This document shows positions 24,837-31,982 of a stretch of DNA of 64,000 bases, one piece after another. The DNA is taken from contig JAFGNO010000093.1 of assembly GCA_016926985.1 (NCBI GenBank), positions 1 through 64,000 of the forward strand, given 5' to 3'. The notes beneath the pieces are model-generated. The model ran no database searches, was not told the origin of the DNA, and saw only the letters and a list, made by a program, of their open reading frames with translations. The position numbers and the translations under genes are program-made. The DNA comes from Anaerolineae bacterium (GTDB lineage Bacteria; Chloroflexota; Anaerolineae; Aggregatilineales; UBA3940). How positions within the stretch are numbered: the first letter of the stretch is position 1; each line of letters begins with the position of its first letter.

Positions 24837-24879
24837 AAAAAGGCAAGAGCGGGACACGCTTTTCGTCCCGCATCTTGCC
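24837..24879 (-). terminator. Second terminator after ssb
   Basis: GGCAAG and GCGGGAC arms pair with GTCCCGC and CTTGCC; the minus strand continues with TTTTT. The gap 24637-24953 otherwise holds only this and the next terminator. Confidence 0.75.
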
Positions 24880-24898
24880 GTTCCGTGGACGCACACAG

Positions 24899-24933
24899 AA
24901 AAAAAGGGCCAGGAACCCGAAGGCTCCTGACCC
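24899..24933 (-). terminator. First terminator after ssb, UUCG loop
   Basis: Minus strand GGGTCAGGAGCC, TTCG, GGTTCCTGGCCC, seven T. It begins 21 nt after the ssb stop. Confidence 0.9.
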
Positions 24934-24953
24934 TGTCAGGGAGGACGTTCTGC

Positions 24954-25334
24954 CTAGAAGGGAATTTCCTCCGTCTCGGTCTCTGCCTGACCGTTGCCAG
25001 TGCCCAGGAAGCGCACCGTATCGGCATTGACCTCGAACGAGGCAGCCCAGGTCCCATCGTTGCGCTGCCATACGCGTGGATTGCCATTTTCATCTGTGAC
25101 GAGGCGGCCTTCCACCAGGATCTGGCGGCCCTTGCTGAGATACTGCTGGCACGCTTCGGCCTGCTTGCCCCAGACCGAGATCCGGAACCAGGTCGTTTCC
25201 TTGACCTGCTGCCCGTCCTTGGTATAGGTGCGATTGGTCGCCAGGGACATGTTCGTCACCGGGGTGCCGGCCTCGGTATAGCGCATTTCCGGGTCCTTGC
25301 CGAGGTTGCCAACCAGCGTAAGTTTCTGATGCAT
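24954..25334 (-). CDS. ssb: Single-stranded DNA-binding protein
   Basis: 126 residues. The OB-fold core matches bacterial SSB: LTLVGNLGKDPEMRYTEAGTP near the start, TTWFRISVWGKQAE and GRQILVEGRL in the middle. The C-terminus is acidic and ends EEIPF, the usual partner-binding tail. It coats ssDNA at the phage fork and recruits partners. Two terminators follow and a strong hairpin stands 50 nt upstream, so it is probably its own transcription unit. Confidence 0.93.
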   Translation of the reverse strand: MHQKLTLVGNLGKDPEMRYTEAGTPVTNMSLATNRTYTKDGQQVKETTWFRISVWGKQAEACQQYLSKGRQILVEGRLVTDENGNPRVWQRNDGTWAASFEVNADTVRFLGTGNGQAETETEEIPF

Positions 25335-25383
25335 GTTTACACGCTCCTAGAATGAGGTTTCTGATGGGAACCCACCAGTTCAG

Positions 25384-25413
25384 GGAGAAAAGCGCCGTAA
25401 GGCACCTTTCTCC
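25384..25413 (-). promoter_or_regulatory. Leader hairpin of ssb
   Basis: GGAGAAAGGTGCC, loop TTAC, GGCGCTTTTCTCC on the minus strand: 13 pairs including two G-U that would be mismatches on the other strand, so it is an RNA structure of the ssb message. Confidence 0.6.
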
Positions 25414-25424
25414 AGGTTATCTTT

Positions 25425-25455
25425 ATTATACTACATTTGGTGTACAACTGTTACA
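25425..25455 (-). promoter_or_regulatory. Probable ssb promoter with shared operator
   Basis: Minus strand TATAAT at 25430-25425 with no good -35. At that place lies TGTAACAGTTGT (25455-25444), the same 12-mer as in the Ubl promoter, suggesting activator-dependent or shared control. Confidence 0.4.
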
Positions 25456-25669
25456 GATACTTCTCAAGCGGATGCGGTTCCCCAAACTCCATACGGTCGT
25501 AGGTGTCGGGACGCTCCGCCATCCGGCGCACCAGGAAGCGGCGCCCCTGCCACTCAACCAGCGCTTCTTCTGCCTGCGCAAGCGAGCGCTGAATAGCCGG
25601 CACGATCGCCGGCGCTTCCTGCAGGATGGTGCGATGAATGCGGTCGGGAAAGCGGGCGACGATCTTCAT
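25451..25669 (-). CDS. Hypothetical early protein
   Basis: 72 residues, overlapping the upstream gene by four bases (ATGA). A basic N-terminus, one long helix (PAIVPAIQRSLAQAEEALVEW) and a basic strand pair (GRRFLVRRMAE). No recognised family. It is coupled to the gene at 25666. Confidence 0.5.
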   Translation of the reverse strand: MKIVARFPDRIHRTILQEAPAIVPAIQRSLAQAEEALVEWQGRRFLVRRMAERPDTYDRMEFGEPHPLEKYL

Positions 25670-25881
25670 GCCGATCTCTCAAAGACGTGCAGGAAGGTGC
25701 GTCCATTGTTGGTGAAGACATGAATGCGGTGATCAGCCCCGAAGCGGCGCGCGAGCTGGAGGATGTTCTGCTCCTCGACGGACGCAGGCGCAAACTTCGC
25801 GTCCTCCGTACGCTGCATGAGCGGAGACATCGCTTTTCCGACGATCCTCTGAGCAAAGATAAGTTTCGGTTCCGAATTCAT
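25666..25881 (-). CDS. Hypothetical early protein
   Basis: 71 residues from ATG 25881 (AAGGAG 7 nt upstream). Charged, with a C-terminal strand-rich end (HRIHVFTNNGRTFLHVFERS). It may form a pair with the downstream gene, which starts inside its stop. A leader hairpin is at 25924-25943. No family recognised. Confidence 0.5.
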   Translation of the reverse strand: MNSEPKLIFAQRIVGKAMSPLMQRTEDAKFAPASVEEQNILQLARRFGADHRIHVFTNNGRTFLHVFERSA

Positions 25882-25923
25882 TTTCAAACTCCTTTTCAAG
25901 AAAGATTTGGAAACGCAGGCAAA

Positions 25924-25943
25924 AGGGCGCCGGCAGGCACCCT
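25924..25943 (-). promoter_or_regulatory. Leader hairpin
   Basis: AGGGTGCC, loop TGCC, GGCGCCCT on the minus strand with one G-U pair, 43 nt before the start at 25881. Same family as the ssb leader stem. Confidence 0.5.
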
Positions 25944-25951
25944 CTCAGCAG

Positions 25952-26179
25952 CTACGACCGGGACCCCTCCACCGCAGAAAGCTCCCTCGAATACAGCGGC
26001 GGAGGAACCCGGTAGCAGCTGCATTCCCAGCCATCCCCGCGGGCAGAAGAGAACATCCTCCTGCCGCAGCGCCGGCAGCAGGGTCTCCGGTCCGGTTTGG
26101 CCGGTGCCACAGTTGGCTTCTGTGGAATGCGGTTTTCGATGTCGGAAACGAACCGCGCCATCAATGCCTCTCGATTCAT
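25952..26179 (-). CDS. Small zinc-ribbon protein
   Basis: 75 residues from ATG 26179 (GGAGG 6 nt upstream). CCRRCG near residue 38 and WECSCYR near 54 form a zinc knuckle pair. The N-terminus is helical and contains palindrome copy 9, read as FVSDIEN. It could be a single-module nucleic-acid binder; no family recognised. Confidence 0.55.
   Translation of the reverse strand: MNREALMARFVSDIENRIPQKPTVAPAKPDRRPCCRRCGRRMFSSARGDGWECSCYRVPPPLYSRELSAVEGSRS
26133..26148. repeat. Dispersed palindrome copy 9
   Basis: TTTTCGATGTCGGAAA, near the 5' end of the gene at 25952-26179. Confidence 0.85.
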
Positions 26180-26519
26180 GCGAACCTCCCATTTCAAGCG
26201 ATTTGGGAAAGTACGCGCCGCAAGGCATCCCGGCCAGCCCCTCCTCAAAATCACCGGGGCCACCATGATCCTGGGAACCAGGCTCCCTCACCCCCCTCCG
26301 CCATGGACGCAGGCAGAAGCAGGAGGCCCAGCCGGGCGGTGTTTGTGTCTTCCCTGCTGGGACGTGCGCTGCCCTGTGACGCTGCATCGTCTGGCTGTCT
26401 GCGATCGGGAACGCCGCAGCACGACCGGGCAGGACAGGCTTCCCGTCCTGCTCCGGGAGGGCAAGGCGTGTCCTGCCTGCCGGAAAAAAAGAAAACAGAA
26501 CAACCAGGGCGCCCACCAC
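26180..26519 (-). other. GC-rich gene-free stretch
   Basis: No supported gene. It holds a short TGCC-TTGC-GGCG stem about 40-50 nt before the start at 26179, and inverted-repeat-rich sequence around 26430-26485. Confidence 0.45.
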
Positions 26520-26551
26520 AAAAAAAGCCAGACACCCGGAGGCGCCTGGCT
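26520..26551 (-). terminator. Terminator of the two-gene unit 26559-27030
   Basis: Minus strand AGCCAGGCGCC, TCCG, GGTGTCTGGCT, then seven T, just after the stop at 26559. Confidence 0.85.
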
Positions 26552-26558
26552 CTTGGTG

Positions 26559-26711
26559 CTATGCGGTCTCAAGGGCTGCAAGATCGCATTCCACTTCGAA
26601 GATCTCATCCTCAAGGGCTGCGATCTCCACACGGTCTCCCTGCTCCAACTGGCACGCCAGCTGAAGCAGGAGATCCTCCATCCGCTGAGCGAGGTAGGCA
26701 TGCTCAGTCAT
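26559..26711 (-). CDS. Small acidic helical protein
   Basis: 50 residues, overlapping the upstream gene by eight bases. A single acidic helix pair (AQRMEDLLLQLACQLEQ, then VEIAALEDEIFEVECDL), likely a coiled coil. The same IAALEDE motif occurs in the upstream neighbour, so the two may interact or share origin. It is followed at once by a terminator. Too short for a family call. Confidence 0.55.
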   Translation of the reverse strand: MTEHAYLAQRMEDLLLQLACQLEQGDRVEIAALEDEIFEVECDLAALETA

Positions 26712-27030
26712 CGAAGCACCCTCCCTCCGCCTCGTACTCGACTATCTCCTCAAGCCGAAGATCCCTGACTGCTTCGAGCTCCTGCTCGTAGAGATCCTGC
26801 AGGCTGAGATGGTCGTGGTTGTCCGGAACCGAAAGGTCCTGCAGCACAGCCTTTGCCTCGGCAACCTGCATCGCTGCAAAGGCCAGATCTCCGATTGGAA
26901 GGACCTTGTAGGATGCTTGCAGGTAGGCGATGTGATCCTTGACATCTGCGATGGTCTGCAGATCGAGGAAGTACGCCTTCGCTTCGTCTTCCAGCGCAGC
27001 GATCTCCTCCACAGCATGGTCTGACTTCAT
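26704..27030 (-). CDS. Acidic helical protein
   Basis: 108 residues from ATG 27030 (GGAGGTG site). Almost entirely helical and acidic (EEIAALEDEAKAYF, LYEQELEAVRDLRLEEIVEYE). It is the first gene of a two-gene unit closed by the terminator at 26520. DNA-mimic or coiled-coil proteins of this kind are frequent phage early products, for example inhibitors of host nucleases, but nothing specific supports that here. Confidence 0.55.
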   Translation of the reverse strand: MKSDHAVEEIAALEDEAKAYFLDLQTIADVKDHIAYLQASYKVLPIGDLAFAAMQVAEAKAVLQDLSVPDNHDHLSLQDLYEQELEAVRDLRLEEIVEYEAEGGCFDD

Positions 27031-27535
27031 GGGTAGCACCTCCCAGTGCACAGGATTTGCTGACCCAGGGGTCGTCAGGCACCCACACCCTCACGCGGAG
27101 TGAGCAAACAAGCTCGATAGACGCTGTGCATGCGCAGGAGGACCAGCGCAGTTTCAAAAGGGCGGTGCAGGAGCCGCCGCGAACCCGACCCTCCCCCCGC
27201 CCTCCCCCCGTCATGAAAGCTGCCCTGTGTGACGCGGGAGATCAAGAGAGACGGGTGTACCGTTCACTTCATTCAAATCATAGAAGCGCGGTCTAACCCC
27301 CTCCCCTCGACAGATTGAAAACCATCTGTACGTTTGTCAACGCCGGACCGGGAAGTGCCGACAGCCTGAGACGGAACAAAATGCAGGGAGGAAGAAGAAA
27401 CAGGGCTGGCGCCCCACCCCTCCGGGCAGGGTTCCTGGGAGGGACATCCGGCACAAATACCTGGCATATCATCTGAATACCAGGCTGACTGGCCTGTTTT
27501 ACGTGAGAGCTAGGAGAAGAAATGGGGGAACAACA
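27031..27535. other. GC-rich gene-free stretch
   Basis: About 500 bases without a supported gene; the probable start region of the leftward early unit at 26704-27030. A minus-strand TTGACA near 27336 has no matching -10. Confidence 0.4.
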
Positions 27536-27558
27536 AAGCTGCCCGTGATGGGCAGCTT
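27536..27558 (-). terminator. Terminator after the LysM gene
   Basis: AAGCTGCCC, five-base loop, GGGCAGCTT, then TTTGTTG on the minus strand. Confidence 0.6.
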
Positions 27559-27582
27559 CTGTTTCATTGAACCTTGAAAAGC

Positions 27583-27801
27583 TCAGTCCAGTTTGGGAAT
27601 TCTCAATTTCTGGCCGGGTTGAAGGGCATTGGGATTATCGCCGATAACCGCTTTGTTGGCGTTGTAAATCTTCATCCACTTTTCGCGGTCGCCTGACTTG
27701 TAATACTCTAGAGCGATAGCACTCAAAGTGTCTCCCTTCTTGACTGTGTAAGTACCCAGGAAGGCGGCGCCTTTCTTATCCTCGTGCTCAATTATAGGCA
27801 T
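27583..27801 (-). CDS. LysM-domain protein
   Basis: 72 residues, essentially one LysM domain: YTVKKGDTLSAIALEYY, then KIYNANKAVIGDNPNALQPGQKLRIP. LysM binds N-acetylglucosamine in peptidoglycan; isolated single-domain forms also occur as phage tail or baseplate parts (gp53-like). No signal peptide. It is alone on the minus strand with its own terminator, away from the lysis genes at 28.3 and 63.6 kb. Confidence 0.85.
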   Translation of the reverse strand: MPIIEHEDKKGAAFLGTYTVKKGDTLSAIALEYYKSGDREKWMKIYNANKAVIGDNPNALQPGQKLRIPKLD

Positions 27802-28274
27802 GATCCTTCTCCTTTCATGCGGCCAATCTATTCCACGAACCGTATCTACGATTACCCCGATTATACATCACCGATATGGTCAGGGAAAAACCCTGGAAGA
27901 AAGGCTTCTTTTTGAACTTTCTGCGTCCGGTTTTAATGAGTTGGAAGTCAAGCTGCAAACTCATTGTCCATGGATCAAAAGTGGCATTCAGTAGTACCTT
28001 GGTACTGTTGAGGGCCTTTTAATTTGCAGGCATTTTTTGAAAACGGTACCCTTAAAAAGGCGTCCTATTCACCCACACAGGACTGTTCTCCGCAGCCAGG
28101 ACGCCTCTCTCCAAATCTCTCCTGATCATAGACAAGATTCTTAAGGCACCTTGGTCAAACCTGATCAGGTGTGCGATCCACAGCACGCTCCCCCTCATCA
28201 GCGTGTCCGTTCTGCTTCTCCCGGAAGGAATACCCGAAGAATGGTTTAGTTGTGCTCCATATTTTCCTTTATTG
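27802..28274. other. Gap between LysM and holin genes
   Basis: No firm gene. A leftward 48-codon frame (28198-28052) has no ribosome site and its stop lies inside the terminator-like stem at 28054-28106. A small GTACC/GGTAC stem is at about 28001-28012. Confidence 0.35.
28054..28106 (-). terminator. Terminator-like stem, possible small RNA end
   Basis: AGGCGTCCT and AGGACGCCT pair across a 31-nt loop; on the minus strand TTTTT follows. Since no clear gene precedes it on that strand, it may end a non-coding RNA. Confidence 0.4.
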
Positions 28275-28303
28275 TTGCACATACAGAACATTTGTGCTAT
28301 ACT
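28275..28303 (+). promoter_or_regulatory. Holin-terminase operon promoter
   Basis: TTGCAC, 17 bp, TATACT with TG before the -10. The spacer end AACATTTGTGC matches the integrase promoter (AACATTTGTTC). Confidence 0.65.
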
Positions 28304-28364
28304 CCCCGTGTTGGTGCCCCCTGCACCGGATGATCCCCACGCTAATCAATCGAGAGGAGTTGCC

Positions 28365-28721
28365 ATGTTGGATCTGTTAACACAGGAAGTTGTGCATGCC
28401 TTGGGGTTATTGCTCGCCGGATTAATGGCCTCTGCATTTGTGATGCTGGTGAAATCCATCAACACCTATCTGCACACGCACGTCTCGGGAGAAAACCTGA
28501 CCTTTCTCAAAGGAATGGCGTCCACCATTGTGCGCTACGTGGAGCAGTCGGATGCATTCCACCAGGTGAAGCTGCAGGGCAGCGAGAAGAAGCAGAAAGC
28601 CCTGATGCTGTTCTCCGAATACTGTACAGAAAATGCTATCCCCCTGGACTATGACTTCATGGACCGGTTGATTGAAGAGGCGGTCAACCTCATGAATGGC
28701 ATGGTGCAGAGCGAACGATGA
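28365..28721 (+). CDS. Phage holin (LL-H type)
   Basis: 118 residues from ATG 28365 (GAGAGGAG upstream). One N-terminal membrane segment (ALGLLLAGLMASAFVMLV, about 12-29). The soluble part has the family pattern of a central VRYVEQ, a charged SEKKQKAL, and a C-terminal LIEEAVNLMN. Such holins control endolysin release in siphoviruses of Gram-positives and relatives. It starts the rightward operon that includes the terminase; the endolysin is 35 kb away. Confidence 0.72.
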   Translation: MLDLLTQEVVHALGLLLAGLMASAFVMLVKSINTYLHTHVSGENLTFLKGMASTIVRYVEQSDAFHQVKLQGSEKKQKALMLFSEYCTENAIPLDYDFMDRLIEEAVNLMNGMVQSER

Positions 28722-29215
28722 ACCTCGCCGGAAATTGGCCGTACCTCGAAAAAGTAGCCGAGGTACGGCTATCCCGTAACAAGACCCCGGACCACGTGTT
28801 CCGGTACGGGCCGGACATCGAAGTCATGGGAGCAGCAGGGGAAGTCATCGCCCGGAGGGTGTTGGGGCTGCCGGAACAACTCCACACCGGATGGGACGGG
28901 GGCAGTGATTTGACCTGGCGGAACTGGCGGGTGGATATCAAAACCACCAAATTGACACCTCGCCTGGAGTACCGCTATTTACAGTGGCGCGAAAGCAAGC
29001 CGCTGAAGGCAGATCTTGTCCTGATGATTGCGGTTGATTTGCAGGAGAAAAAGGGTGTGCCGGTTGGATGGGCCTGGAAGCAGGAAATGCTGGCGGCGCC
29101 CGTCAATCAGGAACGCTATCAGCCCTGCCACGAAATTCCCGTCCCGGATCTGCATCCGATCTGGATGCTGGAGACCATCCCGTGGAAGAAATGCAGCACG
29201 CTGCGAAATAGTTGA
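28718..29215 (+). CDS. PD-(D/E)XK-type phage nuclease
   Basis: 165 residues, overlapping the holin by four bases. Residues 37-78 contain GAAGEVIARRVLGL, GSDLTWRNWRVDIKTTK: a glutamate, an aspartate and a D-x-K triad in the layout of Holliday-junction-resolvase-like or VSR-like phage nucleases. The C-terminal part (LVLMIAVDLQEKK) finishes the alpha/beta fold. It probably trims or resolves DNA before packaging, given HNH and terminase genes downstream. Confidence 0.65.
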   Translation: MNLAGNWPYLEKVAEVRLSRNKTPDHVFRYGPDIEVMGAAGEVIARRVLGLPEQLHTGWDGGSDLTWRNWRVDIKTTKLTPRLEYRYLQWRESKPLKADLVLMIAVDLQEKKGVPVGWAWKQEMLAAPVNQERYQPCHEIPVPDLHPIWMLETIPWKKCSTLRNS

Positions 29216-29306
29216 ATAGTACGATCCCCGTCCGGCGCTGCGGCCCGGCGTCCGGGAGAAGTCCTGTACCCACTGGACGGGCCCATTGGGGATGATGATC
29301 AAAAAG

Positions 29307-29379
29307 GCGCAGGCGCGCCACGGGGGCTCACCCTTTCCCCCCAGAACGGCCTCATCGGGGCAGCCTGCGCTGGTTTTTT
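29307..29379 (+). terminator. Long-loop terminator-like stem
   Basis: GCGCAGGC and GCCTGCGC pair across about 50 nt and TTTTTT follows. It could lower read-through into the terminase genes. Confidence 0.5.
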
Positions 29380-29391
29380 CCGGAGGTTGTC

Positions 29392-29487
29392 ATGCAGAAG
29401 CGGAATGAACAGGACGATATCTTCACCGGTGCCATGATCATGCTGTTCATCCTGTACCTGATGGCCCGTATCGCTGCAGGGAACTGA
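29392..29487 (+). CDS. Tiny single-pass membrane protein
   Basis: 31 residues with GGAGG 7 nt before the ATG. A polar head of 12 residues and a membrane segment (AMIMLFILYLMARIAA). It lies between a terminator-like stem and the HNH gene. It could be an antiholin or accessory lysis peptide; that is only a guess from size and place. Confidence 0.5.
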   Translation: MQKRNEQDDIFTGAMIMLFILYLMARIAAGN

Positions 29488-29498
29488 GGAGGACCATC

Positions 29499-30017
29499 AT
29501 GAAGCCTGTCCCCAAACCGGAACCTTCCTCCCGCGGACACGGTTCGCAGAGAAACCGCTCGATCGTGGATGCAGCGCGGGAACGCGATGGTGTGTGCCTG
29601 GTTGGATTGTGGAGCCAGGATGGATGTGTCCCTGGCGTGGATGTAGCCCATATCCGGGGCTGGGGCGCCCACCGCTCCTCAGCAGACGTGTTGGAAAATG
29701 TGATCTGCCTGTGCCGCAAGCATCATCAGCTGCATGAAAACGGCGCCATCCCGGATATCACCCTGCAGGGCATCCTGTATCACTACTACGGCTATGGACC
29801 GGAACCGGATGTCGTACAAGCCCTGGACTGGATCAGGGAATTCGCCCAGTCCTACGGCCTGCAGGCAACCTTCCGCCTGACCGATGCCTTGATCACCGTG
29901 CGGTACGCCGGGTTGTTTTCCAATCTCACACAGGACATCTCCTGGCCGGTCCTGGAACGGCGCACCATGCTGACAACCACTGTGGATGATTTTCTGTATT
30001 CCAAGACCAGGAAGTAG
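29499..30017 (+). CDS. HNH endonuclease
   Basis: 172 residues with GAGGA upstream of the ATG. The HNH core is DGVCLVGL, VDVAHIRGWGAHR, then NVICLCRKHHQLHENG: the His of DVAHI, Asn of ENVI and His of KHHQLH. Phage HNH proteins next to large terminases take part in DNA packaging in several siphoviruses; this placement, 28 bases before terL, fits that role. Its end is followed at once by a palindrome copy. Confidence 0.85.
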   Translation: MKPVPKPEPSSRGHGSQRNRSIVDAARERDGVCLVGLWSQDGCVPGVDVAHIRGWGAHRSSADVLENVICLCRKHHQLHENGAIPDITLQGILYHYYGYGPEPDVVQALDWIREFAQSYGLQATFRLTDALITVRYAGLFSNLTQDISWPVLERRTMLTTTVDDFLYSKTRK

Positions 30018-30033
30018 TTTTCGACGTCGAAAT
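30018..30033. repeat. Dispersed palindrome copy 10
   Basis: TTTTCGACGTCGAAAT, directly after the HNH stop and 12 nt before the terminase start; it overlaps the place of the terminase ribosome site. Confidence 0.9.
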
Positions 30034-30044
30034 CCGGAGATCCC

Positions 30045-31547
30045 ATGCCCATTCTGACCGAAGCTGACCAGACCCTGCTGCCGCTGGCACTCAGAGAAAA
30101 CAAAGGCTGTGTCACTGCGTCGGAATGGTATTTCGGGCAGACGCCGATGCCGCTGCAGTATGCCTTTCACCAGATCCTGGTCCCGAACGTCACCTACCTG
30201 GCCGGCATCGCCGCCGGAAAAACCACCGCCGTGGCTCAATCCTACACCCTGGACTGCATCAGCATCCCGCATTTCAAGGCCCTCAACACCTCCGTTACCT
30301 CCACGCAGGCGGAGCTGGTGTTTGAAATGATCAACGGCTGGATTGAGACCAACGACCACCTTGCCCACCTGGTAGAAGACATCAGCCTGCGCCCCTACCC
30401 GGTCATCCTCTTCAAGAACTATTCCGAATACCACTTCCGTACCGCTGGAAAGGATGCACGCTTTATACGCGGCCAGGAATATGACCGCATCAATTACGAC
30501 GAAGCCGGACTGGATTACGCCGGGGTGTCTCTGCAGACCCTGCGCGGCCGGTTGCGCGGCAAGCGCCCGGACGGGAACACCCGCATGGCACGCATGGACG
30601 TGACCACCTCCCCGACCGACGCCCCCTGGCTGGAGCAGCGCTTCAACCGCGGCGTCAAAGACCATCCCACGGCTGCCCTGGAGATGTACCGGTCCATCCG
30701 GGCGACCATCTATGACAACACGCACCTCACACCGCAGCAGGTTGCCCTGATGGAGGCGGACTATACCGATGAGATGATCGACGTGGAGCTGCGCGGATTA
30801 TTCCCCAAATACGGCCTGACCATGTTCCCGCGGGAGCATATCGATGCCTGTACCGACATGGAACTGAACGACCTCATGACCGAAGCCATCCGGCCAGAGA
30901 CCGGCAAACCCCAATCCGGCTACCGGTACATCGAACACCCGCGCTACGGGATCACGCATTTCGAACTCCCGGCGGAAAAACAGGGACGTTATATCCTGGC
31001 CGGTGATCCCGGCATGGGGGACCCGCCCAAACGTAACGCACCGGTTGTATTGGTGGCCCGGATCGACCGGGAACCGTGGGACATTGTGTATTTTGACTGG
31101 GTGTATGGGCGCGGGTCGTATAAGCCCTTCCTGAATTCCTTCAAGTATGCTATCGAAAAGTACCAGCCTGTGCTCCGGGGACTGGATGCCACCGGCACGC
31201 AGCGGGCCATTGAGGAACTGGCCTTTGAAAGTGAAGGCATCGTCGTGGAGGGGTTGAATTTTCAACGGGACAAGGACGCCATGATCAATGCGCTGTCTCT
31301 ATGCATCACCGGGCACCGCTTCCGCTGGCCGGTGATCCGTGGCCTGATCAATCAGATGCGCACCTACAAACGGGAAGAAGACAAGAAGCTGGCCCAGGAT
31401 ATTGTGATGACCCTGGCCGAGATTGCGTTCCTGGCCCGCTGGCTCCCGGAGGAGATGGGGGCAGACGTTGCCTACACCCGCGCCGGTGCCTTTCGTAACC
31501 GCAAGCAGCGCACCACCATGGGCCGGCGGGGAAGGACGAGGAGGTAG
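30045..31547 (+). CDS. terL: Large terminase subunit
   Basis: 500 residues. The ATPase part has a Walker-A-like GIAAGKTTA (54-62) and a Walker-B-like RINYDEAG (Asp152-Glu153). The nuclease part shows AGDPGMGDP near residue 314 and a late DATGTQRAIEEL, in the RNase H-like plan of terminases. It cuts and pumps phage DNA into proheads through the portal. No small terminase is adjacent; the candidate is at 8684. The next gene starts two bases after its stop. Confidence 0.88.
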   Translation: MPILTEADQTLLPLALRENKGCVTASEWYFGQTPMPLQYAFHQILVPNVTYLAGIAAGKTTAVAQSYTLDCISIPHFKALNTSVTSTQAELVFEMINGWIETNDHLAHLVEDISLRPYPVILFKNYSEYHFRTAGKDARFIRGQEYDRINYDEAGLDYAGVSLQTLRGRLRGKRPDGNTRMARMDVTTSPTDAPWLEQRFNRGVKDHPTAALEMYRSIRATIYDNTHLTPQQVALMEADYTDEMIDVELRGLFPKYGLTMFPREHIDACTDMELNDLMTEAIRPETGKPQSGYRYIEHPRYGITHFELPAEKQGRYILAGDPGMGDPPKRNAPVVLVARIDREPWDIVYFDWVYGRGSYKPFLNSFKYAIEKYQPVLRGLDATGTQRAIEELAFESEGIVVEGLNFQRDKDAMINALSLCITGHRFRWPVIRGLINQMRTYKREEDKKLAQDIVMTLAEIAFLARWLPEEMGADVAYTRAGAFRNRKQRTTMGRRGRTRR

Positions 31548-31549
31548 GG

Positions 31550-31813
31550 ATGCCGGTGTACACCTATGTCTGCCCGCAGTGCAGCCGGGTTTTCGATGTC
31601 GAAAAGTCGATGACGGCGCCCCACCCTGTTCACTGTGAGGACTGCGGGTATCAAGGTCCGTTGATGCGACGCTTCAATCAACCTTCAATCAAGTACAGAT
31701 GTTCAGGCTTCTACACCACAGACAAGAAACTGGACACGTTCGTTCCTGGCTATGACGGGCCGGATGAAGTGACGTTGATGGAGATGGGGGAGGATGTGCC
31801 TGGGGAGGGGTGA
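31550..31813 (+). CDS. FmdB-like zinc-ribbon protein
   Basis: 87 residues. MPVYTYVCPQC at the start and HCEDCG near residue 27 form the FmdB-type zinc ribbon; a basic middle and an acidic C-terminus follow. Similar proteins occur next to terminase genes in many phages; function unknown. Palindrome copy 11 is inside, read as VFDVEK at the zinc ribbon. The last 72 bases are repeated at 33000-33071, on the far side of the lipoprotein insert. Confidence 0.75.
   Translation: MPVYTYVCPQCSRVFDVEKSMTAPHPVHCEDCGYQGPLMRRFNQPSIKYRCSGFYTTDKKLDTFVPGYDGPDEVTLMEMGEDVPGEG
31590..31605. repeat. Dispersed palindrome copy 11
   Basis: TTTTCGATGTCGAAAA, exact consensus, in the FmdB-like gene. Confidence 0.9.
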
Positions 31814-31816
31814 GGA
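31745..31816 (+). repeat. Direct repeat, copy A (FmdB-like gene end)
   Basis: 72 bases that recur at 33000-33071 with three differences. Confidence 0.9.
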
Positions 31817-31982
31817 GACGCTGAAACGCGATAATAATCCCTAAATGAAAAAATTCTTCAGCTGATTTATGAACTGGATCACTAAATCGTTGTTCAATGG
31901 AGCGAACCATGCTAGGATCGAGTGTGTCTTCACGGCAGTTCTACCGCGATGGCTAATAATTACGGTGTCTAGTTTACTAATT

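Noticed and set aside
24824..24841. CTTTCGGAGGCTGAAAA as an eighteenth palindrome copy
   Set aside because: Spacing is one base too long and the core CGACGTCG is not kept.
25896..26519. 207-codon leftward frame
   Set aside because: Overlaps the better-supported zinc-ribbon gene at 25952-26179 in another frame and lacks a ribosome site.
27273..27467. 64-codon leftward frame in the early spacer
   Set aside because: No start signal and low-complexity composition.
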